In this document: positions 26,663-36,491 of the stretch, in pieces
Numbering within the stretch: position 1 is the first letter of the stretch
How the letters are laid out: every line of letters begins with the position of its first letter
DNA from: Caedibacter sp. 38-128
Lineage (GTDB): Bacteria; Pseudomonadota; Alphaproteobacteria; Caedimonadales; Caedimonadaceae
Assembly (NCBI GenBank): GCA_001898705.1
Contig: MKUU01000051.1
Span: forward strand, 1 to 51,323
Direction of reading: 5' to 3'
DNA length: 51,323 nucleotides
Made by a program: the position numbers and the translations under genes
Notes under the pieces: model-generated
Databases searched by the model: none
What the model was told of the DNA's origin: nothing
Seen by the model: the letters and a program-made list of their open reading frames with translations, nothing else

Positions 26663-26685
26663 AAAAGGATAAAGTATCCTCTCTC

Positions 26686-26714
26686 TTGTGTTTTTTTTTG
26701 AAATTGGTTATAAT
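26686..26714 (+). promoter_or_regulatory. Promoter of the Bax-inhibitor-1 family gene
   Basis: TTGTGT (26686-26691) and a perfect TATAAT (26709-26714), 17 bases apart, about 27 bases before the ATG at 26742. The spacer is a run of T. Confidence 0.65.
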
Positions 26715-26741
26715 TAAGTCATTAATATGAAGGAGACGACA

Positions 26742-27449
26742 ATGAGCAACGAATATATGCGCACCGTATCGCGTTCAGGTGCAGGAGCCGTAGATCAAGG
26801 CTTACGAAGCTATATGCTGGGTATTTATAATTATATGGCCCTTGGTCTTAGCTTAACAGGTTTGGTTGCAACGCTTGTTGCTTCAAGCCCAGCTTTATTG
26901 CAGGCTATTTATGGAAGCCCACTACAGTTTGTCGTGATGTTGGCGCCTGTTGGGTTTGTATTTTTCCTCAGTTTTCGCTTACATGCTATTCAGGCATCAA
27001 CAGCGCAGATGCTCTTCTGGGCTTACTCTGGCTTGATGGGATTATCTCTTTCTTGGATATTCCTAGCGTACACCGGTGCTAGTGTGGCCAAGGTTTTCTT
27101 TGTAACAGCGGGGACGTTTGGTGCAATGAGCCTTTATGGATACACAACACAAAAAGATCTGACAGGGCTTGGCTCTTTCCTTTTGATGGGTCTTATTGGA
27201 CTTATCTTAGCCAGCCTCGTTAATATTTTTGTTAAAAGCTCAGCATTTGAGTTTGTGATTTCCGCGATTGGTGTACTGATCTTTACAGGCTTGACAGCGT
27301 ACGACACACAAGTGATTAAGAGTGAGTATATCGAAGGGGATGATCGTGAGATCATGATGAAAAAGTCAATTATGGGCGCACTTCGTCTTTATTTAGACTT
27401 CATCAACCTTTTTCTTCACTTACTTCGCTTCTTAGGCGATCGTCGCTAG
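26742..27449 (+). CDS. Bax inhibitor-1/YccA family membrane protein
   Basis: 235 aa, seven predicted membrane helices. The conserved C-terminal part, FTGLTAYDTQVIKSEY and then ALRLYLDFINLFLHLLRFLGDRR, is typical of the family (TMBIM/YccA/YbhL). Members are pH-sensitive Ca2+ leak channels or FtsH-modulating proteins. I chose ATG 26742 because AAGGAGA lies ideally before it; a further in-frame ATG at 26727 contains that same Shine-Dalgarno. Single-gene unit with its own promoter and terminator. Confidence 0.92.
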   Translation: MSNEYMRTVSRSGAGAVDQGLRSYMLGIYNYMALGLSLTGLVATLVASSPALLQAIYGSPLQFVVMLAPVGFVFFLSFRLHAIQASTAQMLFWAYSGLMGLSLSWIFLAYTGASVAKVFFVTAGTFGAMSLYGYTTQKDLTGLGSFLLMGLIGLILASLVNIFVKSSAFEFVISAIGVLIFTGLTAYDTQVIKSEYIEGDDREIMMKKSIMGALRLYLDFINLFLHLLRFLGDRR

Positions 27450-27473
27450 GAAGAGTCGTAAATATCTCATGAG

Positions 27474-27502
27474 AAAGGCCTCTTTTAAAGAGGCCTTTTT
27501 TT
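27474..27502 (+). terminator. Rho-independent terminator after the Bax-inhibitor-1 gene
   Basis: Perfect 12-bp stem AAAGGCCTCTTT / AAAGAGGCCTTT with a one-base formal loop (opening to a stable 3-5 base loop), followed by a run of T, 25 bases past the stop. Confidence 0.9.
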
Positions 27503-27646
27503 ATGGGGAATGCCTTAGAAGAAAGACCTACAACTTAATTTGTTTTTGTTAAAAGGTTTTTTTATTGATAGGAATTTAGTTTTTTACTTTTAAAATATTT
27601 CCAGATAGGTTATTTATTGGCGTTTTATTTATTAAAAGAAAAAAAG

Positions 27647-28642
27647 ATGGCGCATCTTCATTGGTTTATGTTCATAATTATTGCAATATTAAGTCTTGAG
27701 GCGCCTGTATTTGCCAGTGATTCACGGGAAGATTTGAGGTCTACTTCTCGTTCCTCAGCTTCTCAGGCAGCCTCTATTGTGCTAGATGATACGAGAGAAG
27801 AGATTTCATCTGCCGCATATGCTGCAGCGTCGACCCAAGAAATAAAGGGAGTTGAGTTACGAGACGAGCTCACAAGTTTACGTCTCAGCTTATCTCATAA
27901 TATAGAAGATGATCTTTCTATGTTTGCAAATGAACCTCTGGAATCGGTTCCGTCTCAATCAATTTGTATTGTTCAGAAAAATCAAAATGAGCCAGCCCAT
28001 ATAGCAACTGTTTCTAAAGAAATAGAAAATTTGCAAGAGAATTATTTGATGGGGTTACCTTATGAACTAAAGTGGTATTTAGCTGAAAAACTTTCTATTG
28101 AAGATATCTGTCGTCTTATTTACGTTTCTAGAGAAGGGCGAAAAAGTTTTGATCATTCTTATGTATGGTATAAGCCCTCACAAAGGTTTAGATATGATAC
28201 AAAGCTTCCAGGTCTGAAGGCGGCCAAGGAAGAGGTTATCCGTTATTATTTGCGTATGAAGGTCAATTTAATGGAAGACCCTAGGATGATTAAACCGTTT
28301 ATGCGAAAGCATAAAAAATATATGCTCAATAAAGACCTACCTTTTGAAAGTTGGCGGTATTTTTTGATGCTCTCTCGGCTTGGGAATAATCGTCTTATCT
28401 CAACATGGGCGGCACAAGAATATGGAATGGCATGGGCAATGAAGTGCCTTAATTTTTTGAGTCATGATTTAAATATTATGATTGATAGAAGTTTGTATGA
28501 TCATTGGGCCCAGCCAGGAGAAGAAGTTGATATTGTAAGGATACTGTATCGGTTCTGTTATGCGTTTCTTGAAGACTCTGTTTTAAAAAGGAAGGATTCT
28601 AAAAAATTTGAAAAAGAAATTGGAAAAAAGTTGAGTCTTTAA
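27647..28642 (+). CDS. Predicted secreted F-box-like protein (zero-frame part)
   Basis: 331 aa from the ATG at 27647, which gives a clear signal peptide (MAHLHWFMFIIIAILSLEAPVFA, cleavage about residue 23); a TTG ten codons earlier is possible. The mature N-terminus is Ser/Asp-rich and disordered. Residues ~137-177 fit the F-box consensus: LPYELKWYLAEKL, SIEDICRLIYVSREG, then a tryptophan (SYVW). F-box domains recruit Skp1 of eukaryotic ubiquitin ligases, so a role as a host-directed effector is inferred. The remainder is helical and unknown. The frame ends at 28642 just after an A AAA AAG heptamer, and homologous-looking coding sequence continues in the -1 frame (28630-28998). Confidence 0.72.
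   Translation: MAHLHWFMFIIIAILSLEAPVFASDSREDLRSTSRSSASQAASIVLDDTREEISSAAYAAASTQEIKGVELRDELTSLRLSLSHNIEDDLSMFANEPLESVPSQSICIVQKNQNEPAHIATVSKEIENLQENYLMGLPYELKWYLAEKLSIEDICRLIYVSREGRKSFDHSYVWYKPSQRFRYDTKLPGLKAAKEEVIRYYLRMKVNLMEDPRMIKPFMRKHKKYMLNKDLPFESWRYFLMLSRLGNNRLISTWAAQEYGMAWAMKCLNFLSHDLNIMIDRSLYDHWAQPGEEVDIVRILYRFCYAFLEDSVLKRKDSKKFEKEIGKKLSL
28624..28630 (+). other. A AAA AAG slippery heptamer at the frame break
   Basis: In the zero frame the codons are GGA AAA AAG TTG AGT CTT TAA. The heptamer A AAA AAG is the same as the E. coli dnaX -1 frameshift site and stands four codons before the stop. A -1 slip here leads directly into the 122-codon continuation. A single-base deletion in the A run is the simpler alternative. 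Confidence 0.5.
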
Positions 28643-28998
28643 GTGATGAATTTTTAATAAGAATTAAAGGTTATATTAGTAACTTTTCCAAAGAAATTTT
28701 TTATGATATTCCGCCGCAGATTTATAACATAATGGTTAGGCGGCCAGATTTTTCCCTTCGCTTCGAGGTTTTAGATCGTATCAAGGCTAAAGTATTGTCC
28801 ATAGTGAAAGAAAGAGTCGAGTTTCAGGATGGCTCGGGTATTGATCCTATTCAAAAACTGATAGAAAATGCTGTGGCGCAAAATGAGCCATGGGGGTATT
28901 TTTTGCAAGCGCTTGGGCTTAAATATGGCATATTAGGTTATCCACAAAATATTGTTAAGGCCAGAAAATTTATTCGAGACAATTATATTTCTTATTAA
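28630..28998 (+). CDS. -1-frame continuation of the F-box-like protein with a Sel1-like repeat
   Basis: Open for 122 codons from the slippery site, without a start codon of its own near the 5' end (first ATG at 28732, with no Shine-Dalgarno). The translation begins VESLSDEFLIRIKGYISNF and looks like natural continuation of the helical upstream part. Near the end, ALGLKYGILGYPQNIVKARKFI resembles one Sel1-type repeat (..LGLKY..G.GVPQD..KA..W). Joined to the upstream part by a -1 shift it gives a protein of about 450 aa. It is either a frameshifted gene or the second half of a programmed product. Confidence 0.6.
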   Translation, partial: VESLSDEFLIRIKGYISNFSKEIFYDIPPQIYNIMVRRPDFSLRFEVLDRIKAKVLSIVKERVEFQDGSGIDPIQKLIENAVAQNEPWGYFLQALGLKYGILGYPQNIVKARKFIRDNYISY

Positions 28999-29232
28999 GC
29001 GATATTCATTTCATTATTCTCGGTTTTGTGCCGCGAATCATAGGCAGCTTGATGAGGCAGCTAGGGTCTGGAAGGTCTTCATCAGGCTGATGAGGTGTTA
29101 GGGGTCCGAGTGGAAAGATATCAATAGAATTTCATAAGGAACGCTTTGCTTAAAAATAAAGCAAAAATTTACATCTCTTGAAAAGATTCAGTTGAATCCT
29201 TGAGAAAAATAGTCTATCAACGCATTCTACAC
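28999..29232 (+). other. Gene-free stretch before the rpsL promoter, with a possible coding remnant
   Basis: No intact gene. The segment of about 29027-29101 translates in one frame to CAANHRQLDEAARVWKVFIR and then stops; it reads like a relic of a helical-repeat protein and may be the decayed 3' end of the preceding gene family. The rest of the gap is AT-rich without clear signals. Confidence 0.35.
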
Positions 29233-29261
29233 TTGACGGCGCTTAGCTAGCTGAATAAGAT
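29233..29261 (+). promoter_or_regulatory. Promoter of the str (rpsL) operon
   Basis: TTGACG (29233-29238) and TAAGAT (29256-29261) with a 17-base spacer, 130 bases before the rpsL ATG. The only strong promoter seen before the long plus-strand ribosomal cluster. Confidence 0.72.
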
Positions 29262-29275
29262 GCCGCGATTATAGA

Positions 29276-29309
29276 CCCTTTGATGAATGTTTTTTATTCG
29301 ATCAAGGGG
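29276..29309 (+). other. Leader hairpin of the str operon transcript
   Basis: Arms CCCTTTGATGAAT and ATTCGATCAAGGG pair with one bulged base on each side around a GTTTTTT loop, starting about 8 bases after the predicted transcription start. Could be an mRNA-stabilising or regulatory leader structure; no matching ribosomal-protein binding site is recognised. Confidence 0.4.
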
Positions 29310-29390
29310 CGTTATATCTAAAAGAAATGCTTGATTCTTAAGAGTTCAAGCTCTAAAACTTTTGTGTGATTAGAAGGAAGGAAAGGCTCA

Positions 29391-29762
29391 ATGCCGACTA
29401 TTAACCAATTGATACGTAAACCGCGCGTGTCTATTCCCGAGCGCAATAAAGTGCCGGCGATGCAAGCTTGCCCGCAAAAGCGTGGCGTTTGTACGCGTGT
29501 GACAACAACCACGCCAAAAAAGCCAAACTCAGCGTTGCGTAAAATTGCTCGTATTCGTCTAACTAATGGGATGGAAGTCACGGGCTATATTCCTGGTGAA
29601 GGGCACAACTTACAAGAACACTCAGTTGTTCTGATTCGTGGTGGACGTGTTCCCGACCTTCCTGGTGTTCGTTATCATATTATTCGTGGTACCTTAGATA
29701 CTCAAGGCGTTGCAAAGCGTCGCCAAGGGCGGTCTAAATATGGTGCTAAGCGTCCAAAGTAG
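29391..29762 (+). CDS. rpsL: 30S ribosomal protein uS12 (S12)
   Basis: 123 aa, full length. Forms part of the decoding centre. [19 protein letters not shown] and the [11 protein letters not shown] loop are conserved; the lysine at the streptomycin contact (K43, E. coli-type K42) is the sensitive form. A purine-rich Shine-Dalgarno (AAGGAAAGG) precedes the ATG. First gene of rpsL-rpsG-fusA-tuf, 130 bases from the promoter. Confidence 0.98.
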   Translation: MPTINQLIRKPRVSIPERNKVPAMQACPQKRGVCTRVTTTTPKKPNSALRKIARIRLTNGMEVTGYIPGEGHNLQEHSVVLIRGGRVPDLPGVRYHIIRGTLDTQGVAKRRQGRSKYGAKRPK

Positions 29763-30245
<483 letters not shown>

Positions 30246-30262
30246 GTTAGGATTTATAGGAA

Positions 30263-32338
30263 ATGGCAAGGACAACCCCTTTAGAAAAATACCGCAATAT
30301 CGGCATTATGGCGCATATTGATGCGGGTAAGACAACAACAACTGAACGTATTCTTTATTATACGGGCAAGTCTTACAAGATTGGTGAAGTGCATGAAGGG
30401 GCTGCCACCATGGACTGGATGGAGCAGGAGCAAGAGCGAGGTATTACAATTACCTCTGCAGCAACAACCTGTTTTTGGAAAGATCATCGTATTAATATTA
30501 TCGATACGCCAGGTCACGTGGACTTCACGATTGAAGTTGAGCGTTCCTTGCGCGTTCTTGATGGTGCTGTTGCGGTTTTTGATAGCGTAGCAGGTGTTGA
30601 GCCACAATCTGAAACAGTATGGCGCCAGGCTGATAAATATAACGTTCCACGTATTTGCTTTGTGAATAAGATGGACCGTATTGGGGCAAACTTCTATCGT
30701 ACTGTTGATATGATTGTTGATCGTCTTGGGGCAAATCCTTTGGTGATTCAACTTCCAATTGGTTCTGAAAGCGAGTTCGTTGGGCTTGTTGACCTTATTG
30801 AAATGAAGGCAATCCGTTGGAAAGATGAAAATCTTGGGGCTGAATTCGTTTATGAAGATATTCCTGCAGACCTTAAGGATAAAGCTGAAGAATATCGTGC
30901 AAAGCTTGTTGAGCAAGCTGTTGAGCTTGATGATCAGGCGCTTGAAGCCTATTTGGGTGGTGAGATGCCTTCTGTTGAAGTTTTACGTCGTTGTATTCGT
31001 AAAGGGACTTTAATCGGAAAATTAGTGCCCGTATTGTGTGGTTCTGCCTTTAAGAATAAAGGTGTTCAACCTCTTCTTGATGGTGTTGTGGAATTTTTAC
31101 CTTCTCCGAATGAGCTTATTGAAATCCGTGGAACTTCTCAAGATGGTGAGACAGAAATTATCCGTAAATTTTCAGATGATGAGCCTTTCTGTGGTCTTGC
31201 ATTCAAAATTATGACTGACCCTTTCGTTGGTTCTTTAACCTTTACACGTATATATTCAGGTGTGCTTGAAAGTGGTTCTACTGTGCTTAATACAGTTAAG
31301 GATCGGAAAGAGCGTATTGGGCGTATGCTTCTTATGCATGCGAACAGCCGTGAAGATATTAAAGAGGCGCGTGCGGGTGATATCGTGGCGCTATGCGGGT
31401 TGAAAGAAACAACAACAGGTGAGACGCTTAGTGATCCTAGTAAAGCGGTTGTGCTTGAGCGGATGGAGTTTCCTGAGCCTGTGATCGAAATTGCGATTGA
31501 GCCAAAAACCAAGGCTGATCAAGAAAAAATGGGCTTAGCATTGTCTCGTTTGGCATCTGAAGATCCTTCATTTAGAGTGAGTACTGATCAAGAATCAGGT
31601 CAGACTGTGATTAAGGGAATGGGTGAACTTCACCTTGAGATTAAAGTTGATCTCTTAAAGCGTGACTTTAAAGTTGAGACTGTCGTTGGTCAGCCTCAAG
31701 TTGCCTATCGTGAAACCATTACGAAAGCAGCGGAAATCGATTATACGCATAAGAAGCAATCCGGTGGTGCGGGTCAGTTTGCGCGTGTAATTATTAAGTT
31801 TGAGCCTTTAGAGCCGGGATCAGGCTATCAATTCGAAAGTAAGATTGTTGGTGGTTCGGTTCCAAAGGAATACATTCCTGGTGTACAAAAAGGATTGCAA
31901 TCTGCTTTGGAAACTGGTGTGCTTGCAGGATTCCCAATGCTTGACTTTAAGGCGACCCTTGTAGATGGTGCTTACCACGATGTTGACTCGAGCGTTCTTG
32001 CATTCGAAATTGCGGGACGTGCTGCTTTCCGTGAAGGAATTAGAAAATGTACTCCAAAGTTACTTGAGCCTGTCATGAAGGTTGAAGTTGTAACGCCAGA
32101 AGAGTATATGGGAGATGTGATCGGAGATTTGAATAGCCGTCGTGGACAAATTAGCGGAATGGATCAACGTGGAAATGCGCGTGTGGTTAATGCAATGGTG
32201 CCCTTGGCAAATCTCTTTGGTTATGTTAATACCCTTCGTTCAATGAGCCAAGGCCGTGCCCAGTTCACAATGCATTTTGATCATTATGAGCAAGTGCCTC
32301 AGCATGTGGCAGACGAAATTTGTGCAAAGAATAGCTAA
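30263..32338 (+). CDS. fusA: Elongation factor G
   Basis: 691 aa translocase GTPase, full length. G1 [15 protein letters not shown] (residues ~17-30), G2 [10 protein letters not shown]3 DTPGHVDF, G4 NKMDR, then domains II-V including the domain IV loop region near [12 protein letters not shown]. It drives tRNA-mRNA movement after peptide bond formation. 17 bases after rpsG. Long antisense open frames inside it are codon-usage shadows. Confidence 0.99.
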   Translation: MARTTPLEKYRNIGIMAHIDAGKTTTTERILYYTGKSYKIGEVHEGAATMDWMEQEQERGITITSAATTCFWKDHRINIIDTPGHVDFTIEVERSLRVLDGAVAVFDSVAGVEPQSETVWRQADKYNVPRICFVNKMDRIGANFYRTVDMIVDRLGANPLVIQLPIGSESEFVGLVDLIEMKAIRWKDENLGAEFVYEDIPADLKDKAEEYRAKLVEQAVELDDQALEAYLGGEMPSVEVLRRCIRKGTLIGKLVPVLCGSAFKNKGVQPLLDGVVEFLPSPNELIEIRGTSQDGETEIIRKFSDDEPFCGLAFKIMTDPFVGSLTFTRIYSGVLESGSTVLNTVKDRKERIGRMLLMHANSREDIKEARAGDIVALCGLKETTTGETLSDPSKAVVLERMEFPEPVIEIAIEPKTKADQEKMGLALSRLASEDPSFRVSTDQESGQTVIKGMGELHLEIKVDLLKRDFKVETVVGQPQVAYRETITKAAEIDYTHKKQSGGAGQFARVIIKFEPLEPGSGYQFESKIVGGSVPKEYIPGVQKGLQSALETGVLAGFPMLDFKATLVDGAYHDVDSSVLAFEIAGRAAFREGIRKCTPKLLEPVMKVEVVTPEEYMGDVIGDLNSRRGQISGMDQRGNARVVNAMVPLANLFGYVNTLRSMSQGRAQFTMHFDHYEQVPQHVADEICAKNS

Positions 32339-32354
32339 GGAAGAGGATTAAAAC

Positions 32355-33545
32355 ATGAGTAAGGCGAAGTTTGAGCGTAATAAGCCGCATTGCAACGTAG
32401 GAACGATTGGTCACGTTGACCATGGTAAGACGACATTGACGGCGGCGATCACGAAAGTATTGGCAGAGAGTGGTGGGGCGACATTTACGGCGTATGATCA
32501 GATTGATAAGGCGCCTGAAGAGAAGGCTCGTGGTATCACGATTTCGACGGCGCACGTTGAGTATGAGACAGCGAATCGTCACTATGCACACGTTGACTGT
32601 CCTGGACACGCGGACTATGTTAAGAACATGATTACAGGTGCGGCCCAGATGGATGGTGGTATCTTGGTTGTGTCAGCCGCTGATGGCCCGATGCCACAGA
32701 CCCGTGAGCACATTTTGTTGGCACGTCAGGTTAACGTTCCCGCGTTGGTTGTGTTTATGAACAAGGTTGACATGGTTGATGATCCTGAGTTGTTAGACTT
32801 AGTTGAGTTGGAGATTAGAGACTTATTGACTTCCTATGGCTTTCCTGGAGATCAGATTCCGATTGTTAAGGGATCAGCGTTGTGTGCGCTTGAAGGTCGT
32901 GAAGATGCGATTGGTAAAGAAGCGATTTTGCAATTGATGGCAGCGGTTGATTCCTATATCCCGCAACCAGCACGTGATGTTGAGAAGCCATTTTTGATGC
33001 CGATTGAGGATGTGTTTTCAATTTCTGGTCGTGGAACAGTTGTGACGGGTCGTGTTGAGCGAGGCGTTATTAATGTTGGTCAAGAAATTGAGATTGTTGG
33101 AATTAAGGATACAGTGAAGTCGACTGTTACGGGCGTTGAGATGTTCCGTAAGCTTCTTGATCGTGGAGAGGCTGGCGATAACATTGGTGCGCTTTTGCGT
33201 GGCGTTGGTCGTGAGGATGTAGAGAGAGGTCAAGTATTGGCGGCTCCAGGAACGATCACCCCACATACAAAGTTTGAGGCAGAGGTTGTTATTTTGACGA
33301 AGGAAGAGGGTGGTCGTCATACGCCATTCTTTGATAACTATCGTCCACAGTTTTACTTCCGGACGACGGACGTTACAGGGACAGTTAAGCTTCCTGATGG
33401 CGTTGAGATGGTTATGCCTGGTGATAACATTAAGCTTACAGCAGAGCTTATAGCGCCTGTTGCGATGGATGAAGGATTACGCTTTGCGGTTCGTGAAGGT
33501 GGTCGTACTGTCGGTGCCGGTGTCGTTACTAAAATACTGGCTTAA
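32355..33545 (+). CDS. tuf: Elongation factor Tu
   Basis: 396 aa. Delivers aminoacyl-tRNA. [32 protein letters not shown] and SALCAL G-motifs all intact. AAGGAAGAGG precedes the ATG. The first ~900 bases use TTG for leucine and ACG/GCG far more than fusA and the following genes, which prefer CTT; the last ~150 bases return to local usage. No second tuf copy is visible in this window. Confidence 0.99.
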   Translation: MSKAKFERNKPHCNVGTIGHVDHGKTTLTAAITKVLAESGGATFTAYDQIDKAPEEKARGITISTAHVEYETANRHYAHVDCPGHADYVKNMITGAAQMDGGILVVSAADGPMPQTREHILLARQVNVPALVVFMNKVDMVDDPELLDLVELEIRDLLTSYGFPGDQIPIVKGSALCALEGREDAIGKEAILQLMAAVDSYIPQPARDVEKPFLMPIEDVFSISGRGTVVTGRVERGVINVGQEIEIVGIKDTVKSTVTGVEMFRKLLDRGEAGDNIGALLRGVGREDVERGQVLAAPGTITPHTKFEAEVVILTKEEGGRHTPFFDNYRPQFYFRTTDVTGTVKLPDGVEMVMPGDNIKLTAELIAPVAMDEGLRFAVREGGRTVGAGVVTKILA

Positions 33546-33566
33546 CTTTAGGGTAATTGTTGAACA

Positions 33567-33596
33567 GAAGCGCTGGTTAGTCAGCGCTTCATTTTA
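33567..33596 (+). terminator. Terminator or attenuator between tuf and rpsJ
   Basis: Perfect 9-bp stem GAAGCGCTG / CAGCGCTTC with a 6-base loop followed by ATTTTAT, 22 bases past the tuf stop and just before the rpsJ ATG. The U run is short and there is no room for a full promoter before rpsJ, so partial termination is more likely than complete. Confidence 0.55.
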
Positions 33597-33607
33597 TGGG
33601 TTAGATA

Positions 33608-33916
33608 ATGGAAAACCAAAATATACGGATTCGGTTAAAAGCGTTTGATCATCGTGTCCTTGACCAATCAACGCGAGAGATTGTAAATACTGCAAAGCGA
33701 ACTGGCGCACGCGTGTGTGGACCCATTCCTTTGCCAACAAAAAAGGAAGTGTTTACAGTTAACCGTTCTCCACATATTGATAAAAAATCCAGAGAGCAGT
33801 TCGAAATTCGAACCCATAAACGACTATTGGATATTACTGAGTGGTCTCCGCAAACTGTTGATGCCTTGATGAAGTTAGACTTGGCAGCTGGCGTTGACGT
33901 CGAGATTAAGCTCTAG
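33608..33916 (+). CDS. rpsJ: 30S ribosomal protein uS10 (S10)
   Basis: 102 aa. [21 protein letters not shown] and [19 protein letters not shown] match the family; the same protein also pairs with NusB in antitermination. First gene of the S10 operon, 63 bases after tuf with the hairpin in between. Confidence 0.98.
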   Translation: MENQNIRIRLKAFDHRVLDQSTREIVNTAKRTGARVCGPIPLPTKKEVFTVNRSPHIDKKSREQFEIRTHKRLLDITEWSPQTVDALMKLDLAAGVDVEIKL

Positions 33917-33922
33917 GAGAGA

Positions 33923-34684
33923 ATGATGCGCACAGGATTAATCGCTGAAAAATTAGGAATGACACGCGTTCTCAGCCCGCAAGGCGAGCATGTGCCCGTG
34001 ACACTTTTAAAAGTGGATGCATGTCAGGTCACTGATGTAAAAACAAAAGAAAAGCATGGCTATGATGCTGTTCAATTAGGTGTGGGAGCTGTTAAAGCTA
34101 AAAGGATTTCAAAGCCTGTCCGTGACAGCTTTGCCAAGAAAAAAGTTGAGCTCAAAAGAGTCCTTAAAGAGTTCCGAGTAGCAGAAGATGCATTACTTGA
34201 GCTGGGTGCGCAGATTTCTGTTGATCATTTCGTGCCTGGCCAGTATGTTGACGTCACTGCAACATCAGTGGGTAAAGGATTCGCCGGTGTTATGAAACGT
34301 CATAATTTCGGTGGTCTAAGAGCTTCTCACGGTGTTTCGATTACCCATAGAAGCCATGGTTCAACAGGGCAACGTCAAGATCCAGGTCGTGTTTTCAAAG
34401 GGAAAAAAATGGCAGGACATCTTGGATGTGAACAGGTTACGACTCAAAATTTGCAAATTTTTTCAACAGATGTTGAGAAGGGGCTTATTTTAGTTCGCGG
34501 AAATATTCCTGGGGGCGAAGGCTCTTATGTGGTTATTAAAGATGCAATTAAGAAGGCTCGTCCTGAAAATGCGCCTTATCCGGCGTCCCTCATGACGGCG
34601 AAAGCGGCAAGTGCTTCAGCTCCGCAAGCGTCGGAGGAAGTAAAATCTGTTGAGGCGGAAACGCCAGCAGAAACAACTGAATAA
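33923..34684 (+). CDS. rplC: 50S ribosomal protein uL3 (L3)
   Basis: 253 aa, longer than the usual ~210 because of a C-terminal Ala/Ser/Glu-rich tail (..[17 protein letters not shown]..). One of the early 23S rRNA assembly proteins. [26 protein letters not shown] is the peptidyl-transferase-proximal loop. Tails of this kind occur in alphaproteobacterial L3. A second ATG follows the first (ATGATG), so the exact initiator is uncertain by one codon. Confidence 0.97.
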   Translation: MMRTGLIAEKLGMTRVLSPQGEHVPVTLLKVDACQVTDVKTKEKHGYDAVQLGVGAVKAKRISKPVRDSFAKKKVELKRVLKEFRVAEDALLELGAQISVDHFVPGQYVDVTATSVGKGFAGVMKRHNFGGLRASHGVSITHRSHGSTGQRQDPGRVFKGKKMAGHLGCEQVTTQNLQIFSTDVEKGLILVRGNIPGGEGSYVVIKDAIKKARPENAPYPASLMTAKAASASAPQASEEVKSVEAETPAETTE

Positions 34685-34698
34685 GTTAGAGTGTTTCG

Positions 34699-35322
34699 AT
34701 GATAAAGTGCGATATTATTAATTTAGAAAATAAAAAGATTGGCCAGATTGAGCTTGCCTCTGAAGTTTTTGGTCTTCCTTTACGCCGTGATATCTTGGCA
34801 CGTGTTGTGAATTGGCAATTGGCGAAGCGTCGGGCTGGTACTCACAAAACTCGTGGAATCAGTGATATCAGCGGAACAACTCGTAAACCTTGGAAACAAA
34901 AGGGAACAGGACGTGCTCGTCAAGGAAGTCTTCGTTCTCCACAATTCCGGGGTGGTGCGGTTATATTTGGTCCTGTGGTTCGTGATCATGGTTATAGCCT
35001 TCAGAAAAAAGTTCGTCGTCTTGGATTGATGACAGCACTTTCTTCTAAGTTAGCCGAAGGCAAGCTTTTTATTATTGAGTCACTTGAGCAAACAAGCCCA
35101 AAAACACAAGATGCTGTTAAAAATCTTGAAAAATTAGGCGTTAAAAATGCCCTTTTCGTGGATGGAGCTGAAGTAAATAAGAATTTTGCTTTAGCTATTC
35201 GAAACATCCCTTATATTGATGTTCTGCCACAACAAGGGTTGAATGTTTATGATATTCTTCGTCGTGAAACATTGATTTTAACGAAAGCAGCCGTAGAAAG
35301 TATAGAGCAGAGGCTAAGATGA
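34699..35322 (+). CDS. rplD: 50S ribosomal protein uL4 (L4)
   Basis: 207 aa. The extended loop [28 protein letters not shown] lines the exit tunnel. In enterics L4 also represses the S10 operon; no such leader is seen here. The stop overlaps the rplW start (ATGA). Confidence 0.97.
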   Translation: MIKCDIINLENKKIGQIELASEVFGLPLRRDILARVVNWQLAKRRAGTHKTRGISDISGTTRKPWKQKGTGRARQGSLRSPQFRGGAVIFGPVVRDHGYSLQKKVRRLGLMTALSSKLAEGKLFIIESLEQTSPKTQDAVKNLEKLGVKNALFVDGAEVNKNFALAIRNIPYIDVLPQQGLNVYDILRRETLILTKAAVESIEQRLR

Positions 35323-35642
35323 AAAAGACAGATGTTAAGCACCAACTAATTGGAATGGAGCGTGCGCTCACGGTTATTCAAGCGCCTCTGATGACTGAAA
35401 AGTCAACAACAGCGTCTCAGTTTCGCCAATATGGATTTAAGACGCTTTTAGAAGCGACAAAACCTGAAATCAAGAGTGCGATTGAGCAAATTTTTAAAGT
35501 TAAAGTTGTGGCCGTTAATACAATCCTTCAAAAAGGGAAAGTTAAAAGATTTAAAGGGCGTGAAGGTCGTCGTAGCGATTATAAAAAGGCGATTGTTACC
35601 TTAGCCGAAGGTCATACCATTGATGTAGGTGCAGGATTATAA
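35319..35642 (+). CDS. rplW: 50S ribosomal protein uL23 (L23)
   Basis: 107 aa. Tunnel-exit protein that docks SRP and trigger factor. [25 protein letters not shown] and [22 protein letters not shown] are typical. An N-terminal ~15-residue lead precedes the core; the overlap with rplD supports this start. Confidence 0.96.
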   Translation: MKKTDVKHQLIGMERALTVIQAPLMTEKSTTASQFRQYGFKTLLEATKPEIKSAIEQIFKVKVVAVNTILQKGKVKRFKGREGRRSDYKKAIVTLAEGHTIDVGAGL

Positions 35643-35643
35643 A

Positions 35644-36471
35644 ATGACATTAAAAACATTTAGACCCACAACCCCTGGACAGCGTCAACTTGTTTTGGTT
35701 GATCGTTCAGAATTATGGAATGGCAAGCCTGTAAAAACTCTTACGGAAGGTAAGAAAAAAACAGGTGGGCGTAACAACCATGGTCGCATTACCTCTTTTC
35801 AAAAAGGTGGTGGACATAAGCAACGATATCGGGTTATTGATTTTAAGCGTCGTAAGGATGGAATGGTCGCTAAGGTTGAGCGCCTTGAATATGATCCAAA
35901 CAGAACAGCTTTTATTGCGTTAATTCGTTATGCTGATGACACCCTTTCTTATATTTTAGCGCCACAACGTCTGGCCCTTGGTGATCAAGTGGAGTCGGGT
36001 GAAAAGGCCGATATTAAGACAGGTAATTGCTTGGCGCTTAAAGGGATTCCGGTTGGAACTATTATTCATAATATTGAAATGAGGCCTGGAAAAGGTGGAC
36101 AACTTGCTCGTTCTGCAGGTACTTATGCTCAAATCATTGGACGTGATGCTGGAAATATCCAGCTGCGTTTAACCTCTGGAGAGTTGAGAGTTGTTTCCGG
36201 TGAATGCCGTGCAACAATTGGGGCTGTTTCAAATCCAGATCAAAAGAACATTAGTTTAGGAAAAGCTGGACGTTCACGTTGGCTTGGTCGCCGCCCCGTT
36301 GTTCGTGGTGTGGCTATGAACCCAATCGATCACCCTCATGGTGGTGGTGAAGGTAAAACATCAGGTGGACGTCATCCTGTTACCCCTTGGGGCAAGCCAA
36401 CAAAGGGTAAGAAAACAAGAGGTAAAAAGCCTTCTGATAAAATGATTATTAGAAGACGCAACAAGAAGTAG
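35644..36471 (+). CDS. rplB: 50S ribosomal protein uL2 (L2)
   Basis: 275 aa. Needed for subunit joining and peptidyl transfer. Start ATG at 35644, one base after the rplW stop: [15 protein letters not shown] is the normal N-terminus (a GTG at 35629 would add five foreign residues). [21 protein letters not shown] includes the essential His of the central loop. Confidence 0.98.
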   Translation: MTLKTFRPTTPGQRQLVLVDRSELWNGKPVKTLTEGKKKTGGRNNHGRITSFQKGGGHKQRYRVIDFKRRKDGMVAKVERLEYDPNRTAFIALIRYADDTLSYILAPQRLALGDQVESGEKADIKTGNCLALKGIPVGTIIHNIEMRPGKGGQLARSAGTYAQIIGRDAGNIQLRLTSGELRVVSGECRATIGAVSNPDQKNISLGKAGRSRWLGRRPVVRGVAMNPIDHPHGGGEGKTSGGRHPVTPWGKPTKGKKTRGKKPSDKMIIRRRNKK

Positions 36472-36491
36472 TTAATTAAGGAGTTGAAGTA

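Noticed and set aside
30281-30916. 211-codon open frame antisense to fusA
   Set aside because: A by-product of codon usage in the elongation factor gene; no family resemblance.
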